Shown here piece by piece: positions 28,517 through 36,873 of a DNA stretch of 64,000 nucleotides; the first letter of the stretch is position 1; each line of letters opens with the position of its first letter. The translations under genes and the position numbers were made by a program. The stretch is from Roseburia sp. 1XD42-34. GTDB lineage: Bacteria; Bacillota; Bacilli; Bacillales; Amphibacillaceae. The stretch is taken from positions 1 through 64,000 of the forward strand of contig NZ_QWLJ01000020.1 in the NCBI RefSeq assembly GCF_009917385.1, written 5' to 3'. The notes under the pieces were generated by a model. It was not told the origin of the DNA. It worked only from the letters and a program-made list of their open reading frames with translations, and did not search any database.

Positions 28517-29350
28517 ATGAGTAAAAAGAGACTAGATGTATTGCTAGTGGAAAAATCACTGGCATCGACAAGAGAAAAGGCGAAGCGATTAATTATGGCT
28601 GGACAAGTCTTTGCTGAACAAGAGAGATTGGATAAACCAGGGATGCAAATTGATGAATCCACTCATTTAACGGTTAAAGGCAAGCTGTTTCCTTATGTTG
28701 GACGCGGTGGATTAAAGCTTGAAAAAGCATTAAAAGAGTTTTCAATAACGGTAAAAGATAAAATTGTTGTGGATGTTGGTTCATCTACTGGTGGTTTTAC
28801 AGATTGCGCCTTGCAAAATGGCGCTGCATTATGTTATGCGATTGATGTCGGCTATAATCAGCTTGACTGGAAGTTGAGAAACGATGATCGGGTTATTGTG
28901 ATGGAACGAACGAATTTTCGTTATGTTACGTTAGATATGCTCGAGGACGGAAAACCAAACTTTGCTTCTATCGATGTTTCTTTTATTTCCTTGCGGTTAC
29001 TTTTGCCTGTATTAAAGTTGCTACTGAAAGACAATAGTGATATAGTAGCACTCGTTAAACCGCAATTTGAAGCAGGAAAAGAGCAAGTTGGTAAGAAGGG
29101 TATTGTTCGAGATCGTCGTGTTCATCAATCTGTCATCAGTCAAATGATTGATTTTGCAGAACGGGAAGAATATCAAGTGTTAGGCTTAACTTTTTCCCCA
29201 ATAACTGGTGGAGACGGCAATATTGAATTTTTGCTACACTTAGGCTGGAAAAAACATGAAACATCACAACGATTTTCGGATCAAGACATAGAAAACTTAG
29301 TTTCTAAAGCACATGAAGAGTTGATACGAAAAAAGAATAAAAATAAATAA
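28517..29350 (+). CDS. yqxC: TlyA-family rRNA methyltransferase YqxC
   Basis: A 277-residue protein with an N-terminal S4 RNA-binding domain (about 1-60, RLDVLLVEKSLASTREKAKR) and an FtsJ-like SAM methyltransferase domain with VVDVGSSTGGFTDCAL (motif I). The TlyA family 2'-O-methylates rRNA, and some members are annotated as hemolysins. It lies in the usual Bacillus position between ispA-dxs and argR, but dxs is missing here. Confidence 0.9.
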   Translation: MSKKRLDVLLVEKSLASTREKAKRLIMAGQVFAEQERLDKPGMQIDESTHLTVKGKLFPYVGRGGLKLEKALKEFSITVKDKIVVDVGSSTGGFTDCALQNGAALCYAIDVGYNQLDWKLRNDDRVIVMERTNFRYVTLDMLEDGKPNFASIDVSFISLRLLLPVLKLLLKDNSDIVALVKPQFEAGKEQVGKKGIVRDRRVHQSVISQMIDFAEREEYQVLGLTFSPITGGDGNIEFLLHLGWKKHETSQRFSDQDIENLVSKAHEELIRKKNKNK

Positions 29351-29377
29351 TGCAAGTTTAAGAAATGGGGTCACCCG

Positions 29378-29827
29378 ATGAGCAAAATACAACGTCATAT
29401 AAAAATTCGAGAATTAATAACAAATAATGAAATTGAAACACAGGATGAGCTTGTAGATCGATTGAAAAATCTAGGATATAATGTAACGCAAGCAACTGTT
29501 TCTAGAGACATCAAAGAGCTGCATTTAGTAAAGGTAGCAACAACAAATGGGACATATAAATATAGTTTGCCTGCAGACCAACGCTTTAATCCGTTAGATA
29601 AATTAAAGCGTTTAGTCATGGACGCATTTGTGAAAATTGATTATGCAAGCCATTTTATCATATTAAAAACACTACCTGGTAATGCTCATGCTGTTGGTGC
29701 CTTAATCGATCAGCTAGATTGGGAAGAAATTATGGGGACCATTTGTGGAGATGATACCTGCTTAATCATATGCAGAACAGAAGCAGATGCATTAGCAATC
29801 AAAGAGCGTTTTATAGAGATGCTGTAA
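29378..29827 (+). CDS. argR: Arginine repressor
   Basis: An arginine-responsive regulator (AhrC in B. subtilis) that represses synthesis and activates catabolism of arginine. The protein is 149 residues. The N-terminal winged helix has [17 protein letters not shown]; the C-terminal hexamerisation and arginine-binding domain has [13 protein letters not shown]. It starts behind AAATGGGG and sits eight codons ahead of recN. Confidence 0.95.
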   Translation: MSKIQRHIKIRELITNNEIETQDELVDRLKNLGYNVTQATVSRDIKELHLVKVATTNGTYKYSLPADQRFNPLDKLKRLVMDAFVKIDYASHFIILKTLPGNAHAVGALIDQLDWEEIMGTICGDDTCLIICRTEADALAIKERFIEML

Positions 29828-29849
29828 TCAGAAGGTGGGGAATAAGGGC

Positions 29850-31574
29850 GTGCTTACGGAATTATCAATTCAGGATTTTGCGATTATCAACAAGCTTTCC
29901 ATCACTTTTCACGAAGGATTAACTGTATTGACAGGTGAAACGGGCGCAGGGAAATCGATTATTATTGATGCAGTTCAATTGCTCGCAGGAGGAAGAGGCT
30001 CCGTTGAATTTGTTCGGCACGGTGCCAAAAAAGCAGACATTGAAGGGCTGTTTATTATCGAGGATGAGTCACACCCAGTATATAACGTTTGCCAACAGTA
30101 CGGTATCGAATGTGAAGATCATCAGCTTGTGCTAAGACGAACAATGACCGCGAATGGTAAAAGTATTTGCCGTGTAAATAGCAAATTAGTGACGCTAGCC
30201 ATTCTCCGTGAATTTGGGAAAACATTAATTGATATCCATAGCCAGCACGAGACACAATCACTAACGGATCCAGAGCAGCATATTGAGTTGTTAGATTTAT
30301 ATCAGCCCGAATTAATCAACAAGGCTAAAGACGAATATTTTAACCTATACGAACAGTTATCCAATTTGAAAAATCGTTATCGTAAATTAAGTGAAAATGA
30401 GCAAGAGACTGCGCAACGATTAGACCTGCTACAATTTCAATTAAAAGAATTGGAACAAGCTCAACTGCAACCAAATGAGGACGAACAGCTGGAAGAAGAA
30501 AGAAATACGTTAGCAAATTATGAACGAATTTATTCAGCCTTGCAACTAGCCTATAATTCCCTTTATGGGGAACAAAAAGGTCTTGATTGGGTGAACCAAG
30601 CCCAAATTGCCTTGCAGGATAACAGTAAGTTTGATTCATCGATTGCAGAAAAAGCCGAAGAGATAGCCAATTACTATTTTGGTTTAGAGGAGCTTACTTA
30701 TGATTTGGGAAATCTAATTGAATTGTTACAATATAACCCCGAGCGTTTAAATGAGATTGAAGCTCGTCTAAGCGAAATCAATCGATTAAAGAAAAAGTAT
30801 GGTGCTACGGTGTCTGAAATGCTGACATATATGGCAAAAATTGAAGAAGAAATCGAGCAAATTAACAATAAAGATTCTCATCTCTCGAAGTTAGAAGAAC
30901 AAATCAAAGAAAAAGCGAAAGATGCTTTTTTGGAAGCTCAGGAGTTGCATGATATACGTCAAGCAGCTGCAATGGCTTTAACGAAAGAAATTCATAAGGA
31001 GTTAAAGGATCTTTATTTAGATAAAGCTCAATTTAAAGTTGATTTTGCTGAAAATAAGCTGGATCAACGAGAAGCATTGGATAAGCAATTGCATAAAAAT
31101 GGATTGGATCATATAACCTTTTTGATCTCTACAAATCCAGGGGAGCCTCTAAAGCCATTAAATAAAGTTGCTTCTGGAGGAGAACTGTCACGCATTATGT
31201 TAAGCTTAAAAAAAATATTTGCCAGACATCAAGGAGTCACAAGTGTTATTTTTGATGAAGTTGATACCGGGGTTAGTGGGCGTGTAGCACAAGCAATTGC
31301 GGAGAAAATATATCACATTTCTCAGGAGTCACAGGTCTTATGTATTACTCATCTTCCTCAAGTAGCTGCAATGGCTGATACCCATAAACTAATTGAAAAA
31401 GAAGTAATGGATCATCGAACATCTACCAGTGTTCATGAATTGACCCGAGAACTGCAGATAAATGAACTAGCTCGTATGATTACGGGAACGAAGCTTACGG
31501 AAACAGCAGTAGATCATGGTAGGGAAATGTTAGAAATGGCAATCCAATTTAAATCAAAAGAGCATAATTTATAG
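29850..31574 (+). CDS. recN: DNA repair protein RecN
   Basis: An SMC-like ATPase that collects at double-strand breaks. The protein is 574 residues, close to the usual 576. Walker A is GETGAGKS at 29-36. The coiled-coil arms run about 160-380, and the C-terminal lobe has the signature LKPLNKVASGGELSRIMLSLK and Walker B SVIFDEVDTG. I begin at GTG 29850, with AGGTGGGG nine bases upstream; another GTG at 29835 is worse placed. A strong terminator follows. Confidence 0.95.
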   Translation: MLTELSIQDFAIINKLSITFHEGLTVLTGETGAGKSIIIDAVQLLAGGRGSVEFVRHGAKKADIEGLFIIEDESHPVYNVCQQYGIECEDHQLVLRRTMTANGKSICRVNSKLVTLAILREFGKTLIDIHSQHETQSLTDPEQHIELLDLYQPELINKAKDEYFNLYEQLSNLKNRYRKLSENEQETAQRLDLLQFQLKELEQAQLQPNEDEQLEEERNTLANYERIYSALQLAYNSLYGEQKGLDWVNQAQIALQDNSKFDSSIAEKAEEIANYYFGLEELTYDLGNLIELLQYNPERLNEIEARLSEINRLKKKYGATVSEMLTYMAKIEEEIEQINNKDSHLSKLEEQIKEKAKDAFLEAQELHDIRQAAAMALTKEIHKELKDLYLDKAQFKVDFAENKLDQREALDKQLHKNGLDHITFLISTNPGEPLKPLNKVASGGELSRIMLSLKKIFARHQGVTSVIFDEVDTGVSGRVAQAIAEKIYHISQESQVLCITHLPQVAAMADTHKLIEKEVMDHRTSTSVHELTRELQINELARMITGTKLTETAVDHGREMLEMAIQFKSKEHNL

Positions 31575-31575
31575 C

Positions 31576-31609
31576 AAAAAGCCAGAAAATATATTATCTG
31601 GCTTTTTAT
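31576..31609 (+). terminator. recN terminator
   Basis: AAAAAGCCAGA (31576-31586) pairs with TCTGGCTTTTT (31597-31607), ending in a T run. Confidence 0.9.
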
Positions 31610-32030
31610 TTTGTCCAAAAAATTTCAAAACATAAAAAGCATATCAGTTATTATCCCCTGTTGTAAACGTTTTTCATCCCCCATATAAGGTGCTGAAATC
31701 TGTACTGCGAGAAGTCTAACACCTAAATATCCTATTTCATAAGAGAGGTCTTTGTCATATCCTTGAGCTGCTAAAAGCCTTGGAGATGCATGAAAACCCA
31801 CTTATTGAAGATTCGATTAACAAATTAAAGTGATTGGCATGTTGGAAAATTTTAAAAACAGCAACAATGGTAAGCGAAGTTTTAACCTATGTTATACATA
31901 TCGAACTAAAAGCCTGTGAAGGTAATGTTAGGCAAGCTTGCTTATGTTTCACCAGTTTAAAACAACGTGAAAAAGCTTAAATTAAAGGTACAGATATAAA
32001 GGTGGTTTGGGTATGGAAAGAGGAGAGTGA
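31610..32030. other. Intergenic region holding repeat B2
   Basis: No gene is seen between recN and spoIVB. The left half is a decayed family B copy (31671-31815). No sigma-F or sigma-G promoter for spoIVB could be named with confidence. Confidence 0.5.
31671..31815 (+). repeat. Family B dispersed repeat, copy B2 (degenerate)
   Basis: It keeps CCCCATATAAGGTGCTG, AAGTCTAACACCTAAATAT, GCCTTGGAGATGCATGAAAACCC and TTGAAGAT in the family order but has lost about 40 bases in the middle. This is the most diverged of the four copies. Confidence 0.6.
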
Positions 32031-33239
32031 ATGAATTTGGAAAGAAAGCACAACAAAATACGCATTGGCATAGTCACAATTATTGCCCTGCTTGCATTTC
32101 CTTTTTTTACGCAACAAATAATTCCATTTAAAAGTCAGCCTTCGCAGGCAGCATCCACTTTAACTGATACCGGTGCTGGAAATACCACTGCAAAAGATCT
32201 ATCACTAGCTGAGCTTACCGGTTTATCTTTCCACCAAGCAAAAGCAGAAGCGCATGATGATAAAAAGATAATCCCTGGAGGGCAATCCATCGGCGTTCAA
32301 CTACAAACAAAAGGTGTCTTAGTTGTAGGACATCATGTAGTAAAAGGAAAATCAGGTGGCATCTCTCCAGGAGAAAAAGCTGATATTCAGGTGGGGGATG
32401 TTATTTTAGAAATTGATGGTAAAGAAATTAAAACAATGAATGATGTTAAACCGTTTGTTAAACAAGCTGGGGAAACAAATCATCCATTGGATATAAAATT
32501 AAAACGTGGAGAAAAAACGATCTCTACGGAGTTAAAACCTGCATTAGATCAACAAGGTAAAAATTACCAAATTGGATTGTATATTCGTGATTCAGCAGCT
32601 GGGATAGGAACGATGACTTTTTATGATCCAAGCTCAAAAAAATACGGAGCACTCGGCCATGTGATTTCGGATATGGATACGAAAAAGCCGATAGAAATTA
32701 ACAATGGTGCAATTGTTCGTTCTTCGGTAACGTCAATTGAAAAAGGTAATAATGGAATTCCCGGAGAAAAGCAAGCCACATTTTCGCCGACAGATAATAA
32801 AATTGGTTCTATTACAAAAAATAGTCCATTTGGCATATTTGGAGAGCTGAATCAAAATTTGGAGGATGCTCGTAAACCAATGCCTATTGCTAAACCTCAT
32901 GAAGTGCAAGAAGGTCCTGCAAAAATTTTAACGGTACTTGAGGGAGAAAAGGTTGAAGCATACGATGTAGAAATCGTCAGTAGCGTGCCGCAGACAAATG
33001 CAGCTACTAAAGGAATGGTTATTCAAATAAAGGATAAGGAGTTACTGAATAAAACGGGTGGAATTGTGCAAGGAATGAGTGGAAGCCCTATTATCCAAAA
33101 TGGAAAAATTATTGGCGCAGTAACGCATGTGTTCGTTAATGATCCAACGTCTGGCTATGGTGTCCACATTGAGTTTATGCTACAAGAAGCTGGTATTAAT
33201 GTTCCTAAAAATGGATCATCATTAAAAAAGGTAAGCTAA
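32031..33239 (+). CDS. spoIVB: SpoIVB serine peptidase
   Basis: A forespore protease that crosses the inner forespore membrane and cuts SpoIVFA, releasing the block on pro-sigma-K processing. The protein is 402 residues: an N-terminal membrane anchor (about 10-30), a PDZ domain (about 85-165), and an S55 peptidase domain with H210 in GALGHVISD and the serine motif GMSGSP at 348-353. It starts behind GAGGAG. Its position before spo0A is conserved in endospore formers. Confidence 0.95.
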   Translation: MNLERKHNKIRIGIVTIIALLAFPFFTQQIIPFKSQPSQAASTLTDTGAGNTTAKDLSLAELTGLSFHQAKAEAHDDKKIIPGGQSIGVQLQTKGVLVVGHHVVKGKSGGISPGEKADIQVGDVILEIDGKEIKTMNDVKPFVKQAGETNHPLDIKLKRGEKTISTELKPALDQQGKNYQIGLYIRDSAAGIGTMTFYDPSSKKYGALGHVISDMDTKKPIEINNGAIVRSSVTSIEKGNNGIPGEKQATFSPTDNKIGSITKNSPFGIFGELNQNLEDARKPMPIAKPHEVQEGPAKILTVLEGEKVEAYDVEIVSSVPQTNAATKGMVIQIKDKELLNKTGGIVQGMSGSPIIQNGKIIGAVTHVFVNDPTSGYGVHIEFMLQEAGINVPKNGSSLKKVS

Positions 33240-33242
33240 AGT

Positions 33243-33287
33243 AAGGACTTGTTTTGGAAACTTCTCCAATTCAAGTCTTTTTTCTTT
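33243..33287 (+). terminator. spoIVB terminator
   Basis: AAGGACTTG (33243-33251) pairs with CAAGTCTTT (33272-33280), followed by TTTCTTTT. Confidence 0.75.
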
Positions 33288-33373
33288 TCAGCTAAAACCA
33301 CTTATTTTTGTAAAGGAATGCATTAATTTGTGTCAAGAAACTCATATTTTTAGCGGTAGTAAAAAATAGATAT

Positions 33374-33381
33374 GTTATAAT
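33374..33381 (+). promoter_or_regulatory. Candidate vegetative spo0A promoter (Pv)
   Basis: An extended -10, TG-T-TATAAT, lies about 200 bases upstream of spo0A. Its place upstream of the 0A box and the sigma-H promoter agrees with the vegetative promoter of B. subtilis. Confidence 0.55.
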
Positions 33382-33400
33382 TATGAAATAATAAATATTT

Positions 33401-33430
33401 TTCGACAAGCATATGTCTATATTTATCGAA
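33401..33430 (+). promoter_or_regulatory. Spo0A boxes
   Basis: TTCGACA (33401-33407) is an exact reversed Spo0A box (TGTCGAA). A weaker match, TTATCGAA, lies at 33423-33430. They sit between the two candidate promoters, which suits autoregulation that closes Pv and opens the sigma-H promoter. Confidence 0.7.
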
Positions 33431-33505
33431 TATAATCGTATTTTTGAGTAAAACAGAGAAAAACAAAGCAAATTTCAAAAAAACCAAAGTTTTTTAATTA
33501 AAAGA

Positions 33506-33533
33506 AGGATATTTGTGATTTGTGTAGAATATG
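33506..33533 (+). promoter_or_regulatory. Sigma-H promoter of spo0A (Ps)
   Basis: AGGATAT (33506-33512), 11 bases, then GTAGAATAT (33524-33532) fits the sigma-H pattern AGGAWWW / RNNGAATWW. Confidence 0.8.
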
Positions 33534-33577
33534 TAAAATAGTGAGAAGTTATGTATTACATAAAAGGAGGAGCTATT

Positions 33578-34354
33578 GTGGAAAAGATTGAAATTTGTTT
33601 AGTGGATGATAATCGTGAATTGATCAAACTAATGGAAGACTATTTTGAAGAGCAGGCGGATATTGAAGTAATTGGGACAGCTTTTAACGGAAGAGACTGT
33701 TTAACGATGCTTGAAGATATGGAGCCGGATGTGTTGGTGTTGGATATTATTATGCCTCATGTGGATGGGCTTGCCGTGCTAAACACATTGCGTTCTTCAG
33801 GTGGAAAAACACCGCATGTCATTATGTTAACAGCTTTCGGTCAGGAAGAAGTAATGAAAAAAGCAGTGGATCTTGGAGCAGCCTATTTTATTTTGAAACC
33901 TTTTGACTTAGATAACTTAGCTGAACAAATTAGACAAGTACAGGGAACTGCTGTTTATTCAACAGGTGTTTCCAAAGTCCAGCGAAAAGAGAAGAAAAAA
34001 CAGGATTTAGAAGCAAGTATAACGAATATTATTCATGAAATTGGTGTTCCAGCTCATATTAAAGGTTATATGTATTTACGAGAAGCGATTACGATGGTCT
34101 TTAATGATATTGAGCTCCTTGGTTCGATTACCAAGGTTTTATATCCGGATATAGCTAAGAAATATAACACAACAGCTTCTCGTGTAGAACGGGCAATTCG
34201 ACATGCTATTGAAGTAGCGTGGAGCAGGGGGAACATTGATTCCATTTCTGACTTGTTTGGATATACGATCAGTATTTCCAAAGCAAAACCAACGAATAGT
34301 GAATTCATTGCCATGGTGGCTGATCATCTACGTTTGGAGCATAAAGCAAGCTAA
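33578..34354 (+). CDS. spo0A: Master sporulation response regulator Spo0A
   Basis: End point of the phosphorelay and switch for sporulation. The protein is 258 residues from the GTG at 33578, preceded by AAAGGAGG, the same start type as in B. subtilis. The receiver domain has the acid pocket D10-D11 and the phosphoacceptor D56 (VLVLDIIMP). The C-terminal DNA-binding domain (about 145-258) contains [17 protein letters not shown], the recognition region. It is a single-gene unit with its own terminator. Confidence 0.98.
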   Translation: MEKIEICLVDDNRELIKLMEDYFEEQADIEVIGTAFNGRDCLTMLEDMEPDVLVLDIIMPHVDGLAVLNTLRSSGGKTPHVIMLTAFGQEEVMKKAVDLGAAYFILKPFDLDNLAEQIRQVQGTAVYSTGVSKVQRKEKKKQDLEASITNIIHEIGVPAHIKGYMYLREAITMVFNDIELLGSITKVLYPDIAKKYNTTASRVERAIRHAIEVAWSRGNIDSISDLFGYTISISKAKPTNSEFIAMVADHLRLEHKAS

Positions 34355-34370
34355 TATTGCTCTAAAAGCT

Positions 34371-34408
34371 AAAAAACATATCCTCCATTGAAGGCGGATA
34401 TGTTTTTT
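34371..34408. terminator. Bidirectional terminator between spo0A and the aspartate kinase
   Basis: AAAAAACATATCC (34371-34383) pairs perfectly with GGATATGTTTTTT (34396-34408). A and T runs on both sides let it serve both convergent genes. Confidence 0.92.
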
Positions 34409-34460
34409 AGAATAGAGAAATTTGACAATTTCCCTATTGCGTGTAACATGTAAACCATTC

Positions 34461-35810
34461 TTATTTTACAAAAAAAGCAGTGTATAATGATTGTACAGCT
34501 TTTTCCAAATCTTCTGCTTTGATTCCAAACATCATGGAAACTTCTGAGGAACCTTGGTTAATCATTTCAATATTTACATTTGCACTGGAAATAGCAGACG
34601 TTGCTTTTTGAGCAACGCCAATTGTGCGGACAAGTCCTTCACCAACTATCATGATCATAGCCAGATTCCGATGAATTGAAATTAGGTCTGGTTGCAGTTC
34701 TTTTTGAATGCGTTTCAATACTTGCTTCTCTTTTTCTAGAGGTAAATGCTTTTCACGAATAATGATTGACAAATCATCTATGCCTGATGGTGCATGCTCA
34801 AAAGAAATACCTTCATCTTCTAAGATAGAAAATACTTTTCGACCAAAACCAATTTCCCGATTCATTAAGTATTTACTGATGTATATACTGCAAAACCCTG
34901 TGTCGCTGGCGATCCCGACAACACACTTCTCGCTTGGCTTTTTCTCAGAAACAATTAATGTTCCTGGCGCTTGAGGATTGTTCGTATTTTTAATACATAC
35001 AGGTATTTCTTCGCGGTAAGCTGGGATGAGCGCTTCATCATGAAACACTGAAAATCCCGCGTAAGATAATTCGCGCATTTCTTTATAAGTAAGCGTAGTG
35101 ATTTTCTTAGGATTGTGTACAATTGACGGATTAACAGCATAGACGGAGTCTACATCGGTATAATTCTCGTATAGGTCTGCTTTAATCCCTGCAGCAATAA
35201 TGGAACCAGTAATATCAGAACCTCCACGTGAGAAAGTAATTAATTTACCTTCTTTTGTATAGCCAAAAAATCCAGGAATTACTAAAATCTCTTTTGTTGA
35301 TCGTAAACTATAAATTTTTTTAAAGCTTTCTGGCAATATTTTTGCATTTCCCGGTTCATCGCTTACCGTCACACCAGCATCGTGAGGGTTCAAATAGCGC
35401 GCATTTAAACCACAAGAAGCAAGGTATGCGCTCAGAATTTTAGCTGAACTATCTTCGCCAACAGCTTTTAATGCATCCAACCTTTCTGCAGGATTAGCAT
35501 CATTATGTAACTGATTTTCAATGGTTTGTTTAATATTATCTAAAATAGAAGCAGATAACTCAAGCTGTTCGATAATTTCAGCAAATCTTCGCATAATAGG
35601 ATCTATATATTGGTTTACGGAAGTGCCTTGTTCGTGGGCATCCCATAGTTCAATTAACATATCTGTTATTTTTTTATCTGTTTTGTATCGTTTTCCAGGT
35701 GCGGAAACGACAATAAATTTCTTTTGGAGGTCCATCTTAATAATATCGGCAACTTTTTTTATCTGTTTTGCACTAGCGACAGAGCTTCCTCCAAATTTTG
35801 CTACTTTCAC
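34461..35810 (-). CDS. Aspartate kinase (class III, YclM-like)
   Basis: Phosphorylates aspartate, the first step to lysine, threonine, methionine and diaminopimelate. The protein is 449 residues, the size of the monofunctional YclM/ThrD type. The kinase domain starts VAKFGGSSVASAKQ; TFSRGGSDITGS is the substrate loop. Two ACT domains lie in the last 150 residues (SIYISKYLMNREIGFGRKVF and MIMIVGEGLVRTIG). In B. subtilis this gene is elsewhere, so its place between spo0A and bkdR is a local rearrangement. No L-box or T-box leader is visible. The symbol is left open (lysC, yclM and thrD are all used). Confidence 0.9.
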   Translation of the reverse strand: MKVAKFGGSSVASAKQIKKVADIIKMDLQKKFIVVSAPGKRYKTDKKITDMLIELWDAHEQGTSVNQYIDPIMRRFAEIIEQLELSASILDNIKQTIENQLHNDANPAERLDALKAVGEDSSAKILSAYLASCGLNARYLNPHDAGVTVSDEPGNAKILPESFKKIYSLRSTKEILVIPGFFGYTKEGKLITFSRGGSDITGSIIAAGIKADLYENYTDVDSVYAVNPSIVHNPKKITTLTYKEMRELSYAGFSVFHDEALIPAYREEIPVCIKNTNNPQAPGTLIVSEKKPSEKCVVGIASDTGFCSIYISKYLMNREIGFGRKVFSILEDEGISFEHAPSGIDDLSIIIREKHLPLEKEKQVLKRIQKELQPDLISIHRNLAMIMIVGEGLVRTIGVAQKATSAISSANVNIEMINQGSSEVSMMFGIKAEDLEKAVQSLYTAFFVK

Positions 35811-36000
35811 GCCAAATTCCTCCCGCTGTATTTTTATTTTTCATCATATCATAAATTCAGTTTATTTTGCACATTAAAAATAAATAAACAGCAACTGTAA
35901 TTAAAAAATGGTTCGTTATGTGGAAAATAATTTTATGTTCAAGAAGTGATAAAATAAATTTCACCAACGAGTAGGATTAAGATTATATGTCGCATAAAAA
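35811..36000. other. Intergenic region upstream of the aspartate kinase
   Basis: AT-rich, no gene. The ribosome binding site GGGAGGA lies on the minus strand just before 35810. Confidence 0.4.
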
Positions 36001-36075
36001 GAACAAGGACGAAAACGTCCGTTTAGCAATATCAATGACGTCTTATCGTAGGGCGATTTCGCGAAGTCCGTTCCC
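36001..36075 (-). repeat. Family A dispersed repeat, copy A5 (partial)
   Basis: A short minus-strand copy keeping the ATCGCCCTACGATAAGA block and the end hairpin. The hairpin is GGACG (36007-36011) / CGTCC (36016-36020) in place of GGCGC/GCGCC in A1 and A4: both arms changed together. The left third and the centre are missing. Confidence 0.75.
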
Positions 36076-36096
36076 TATATAAAAAAAGATGGGTGC

Positions 36097-36348
36097 TTAT
36101 TCCCCATCTGCATAACATTTTTTTTTCAGTTGTTGAGTTCTTTGGCGTTTTCGATCCCGATGGATAATAAACCCACCGATAAAGGCTAGTCCAGCTAAAA
36201 ATAAAATAAGTCCAACGATAAATTGGATACTGTTATGAAAAAATATTGGATAAAAAGAAGCAAACAATGTGTCTCTCATCAATTTTATTCCAATTGCTGC
36301 AACCACGCCAGGAATAAATAACAGAATTATAGCTATGATTCGAACCAT
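36097..36348 (-). CDS. yqzF: DUF2627 family membrane protein YqzF
   Basis: An 83-residue protein with two membrane helices (about 4-22 and 40-62) and a basic C-terminal tail. Length, sequence (GVVAAIGIKLMRDTLF) and position next to bkdR match the YqzF/DUF2627 family of Bacillaceae. Function unknown. GGAGGG lies ten bases upstream of the ATG. Confidence 0.8.
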   Translation of the reverse strand: MVRIIAIILLFIPGVVAAIGIKLMRDTLFASFYPIFFHNSIQFIVGLILFLAGLAFIGGFIIHRDRKRQRTQQLKKKCYADGE

Positions 36349-36873
36349 CCCATATTTCCCTCCATTAATGTCACGTTCAGTATAGCAAAAAAATATATAA
36401 AAAGAAATAAAGTAAAGCTCTAATCCTTTATGGACTCTCTTATCCCTATGAATTGTATTACTGTAAATACTATAGGCTAAATCGCATCATACATAACGCG
36501 TTTTGACGTCTAGTGGCTCTAATTAAGGGAATGAATCAAATGACCTGCGGGTAACTACCATTTCAAATAAGGATTTGTCATTTGCAAAAAACAGAAAATA
36601 TATACAACTCATCTTTGACTTTAAAATACTAAAAATTGTTTTGCTCAGTCAGTGAAGAAGGACGGTCATGGAAAACGAAGATAGCTTACGGAGAGCTATT
36701 GGACATAACACTAAAGGCTTTTTATAGAACTAGAGGTCAAACAAAATCGACGAGGAAAGAAATATAACGTAAAAAAGTATTGACAAATTTGAAGATAAAT
36801 CACAATTGCATTACTTTGCATACTAACGTAAGATAGAAATATGCAAAATAGTGCAATATGGGATGGTGGGGAA
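36349..36873. other. Intergenic region before bkdR
   Basis: No gene in about 520 bases. CAAATGAC (36537-36544) and GTCATTTG (36577-36584) form an inverted repeat. TTGACA at 36780-36785 is a -35-like box without a good -10. A second in-frame ATG for bkdR lies at 36841. Confidence 0.5.

Noticed and set aside
34708-34974. 88-codon plus-strand frame
   Set aside because: Antisense shadow of the aspartate kinase.
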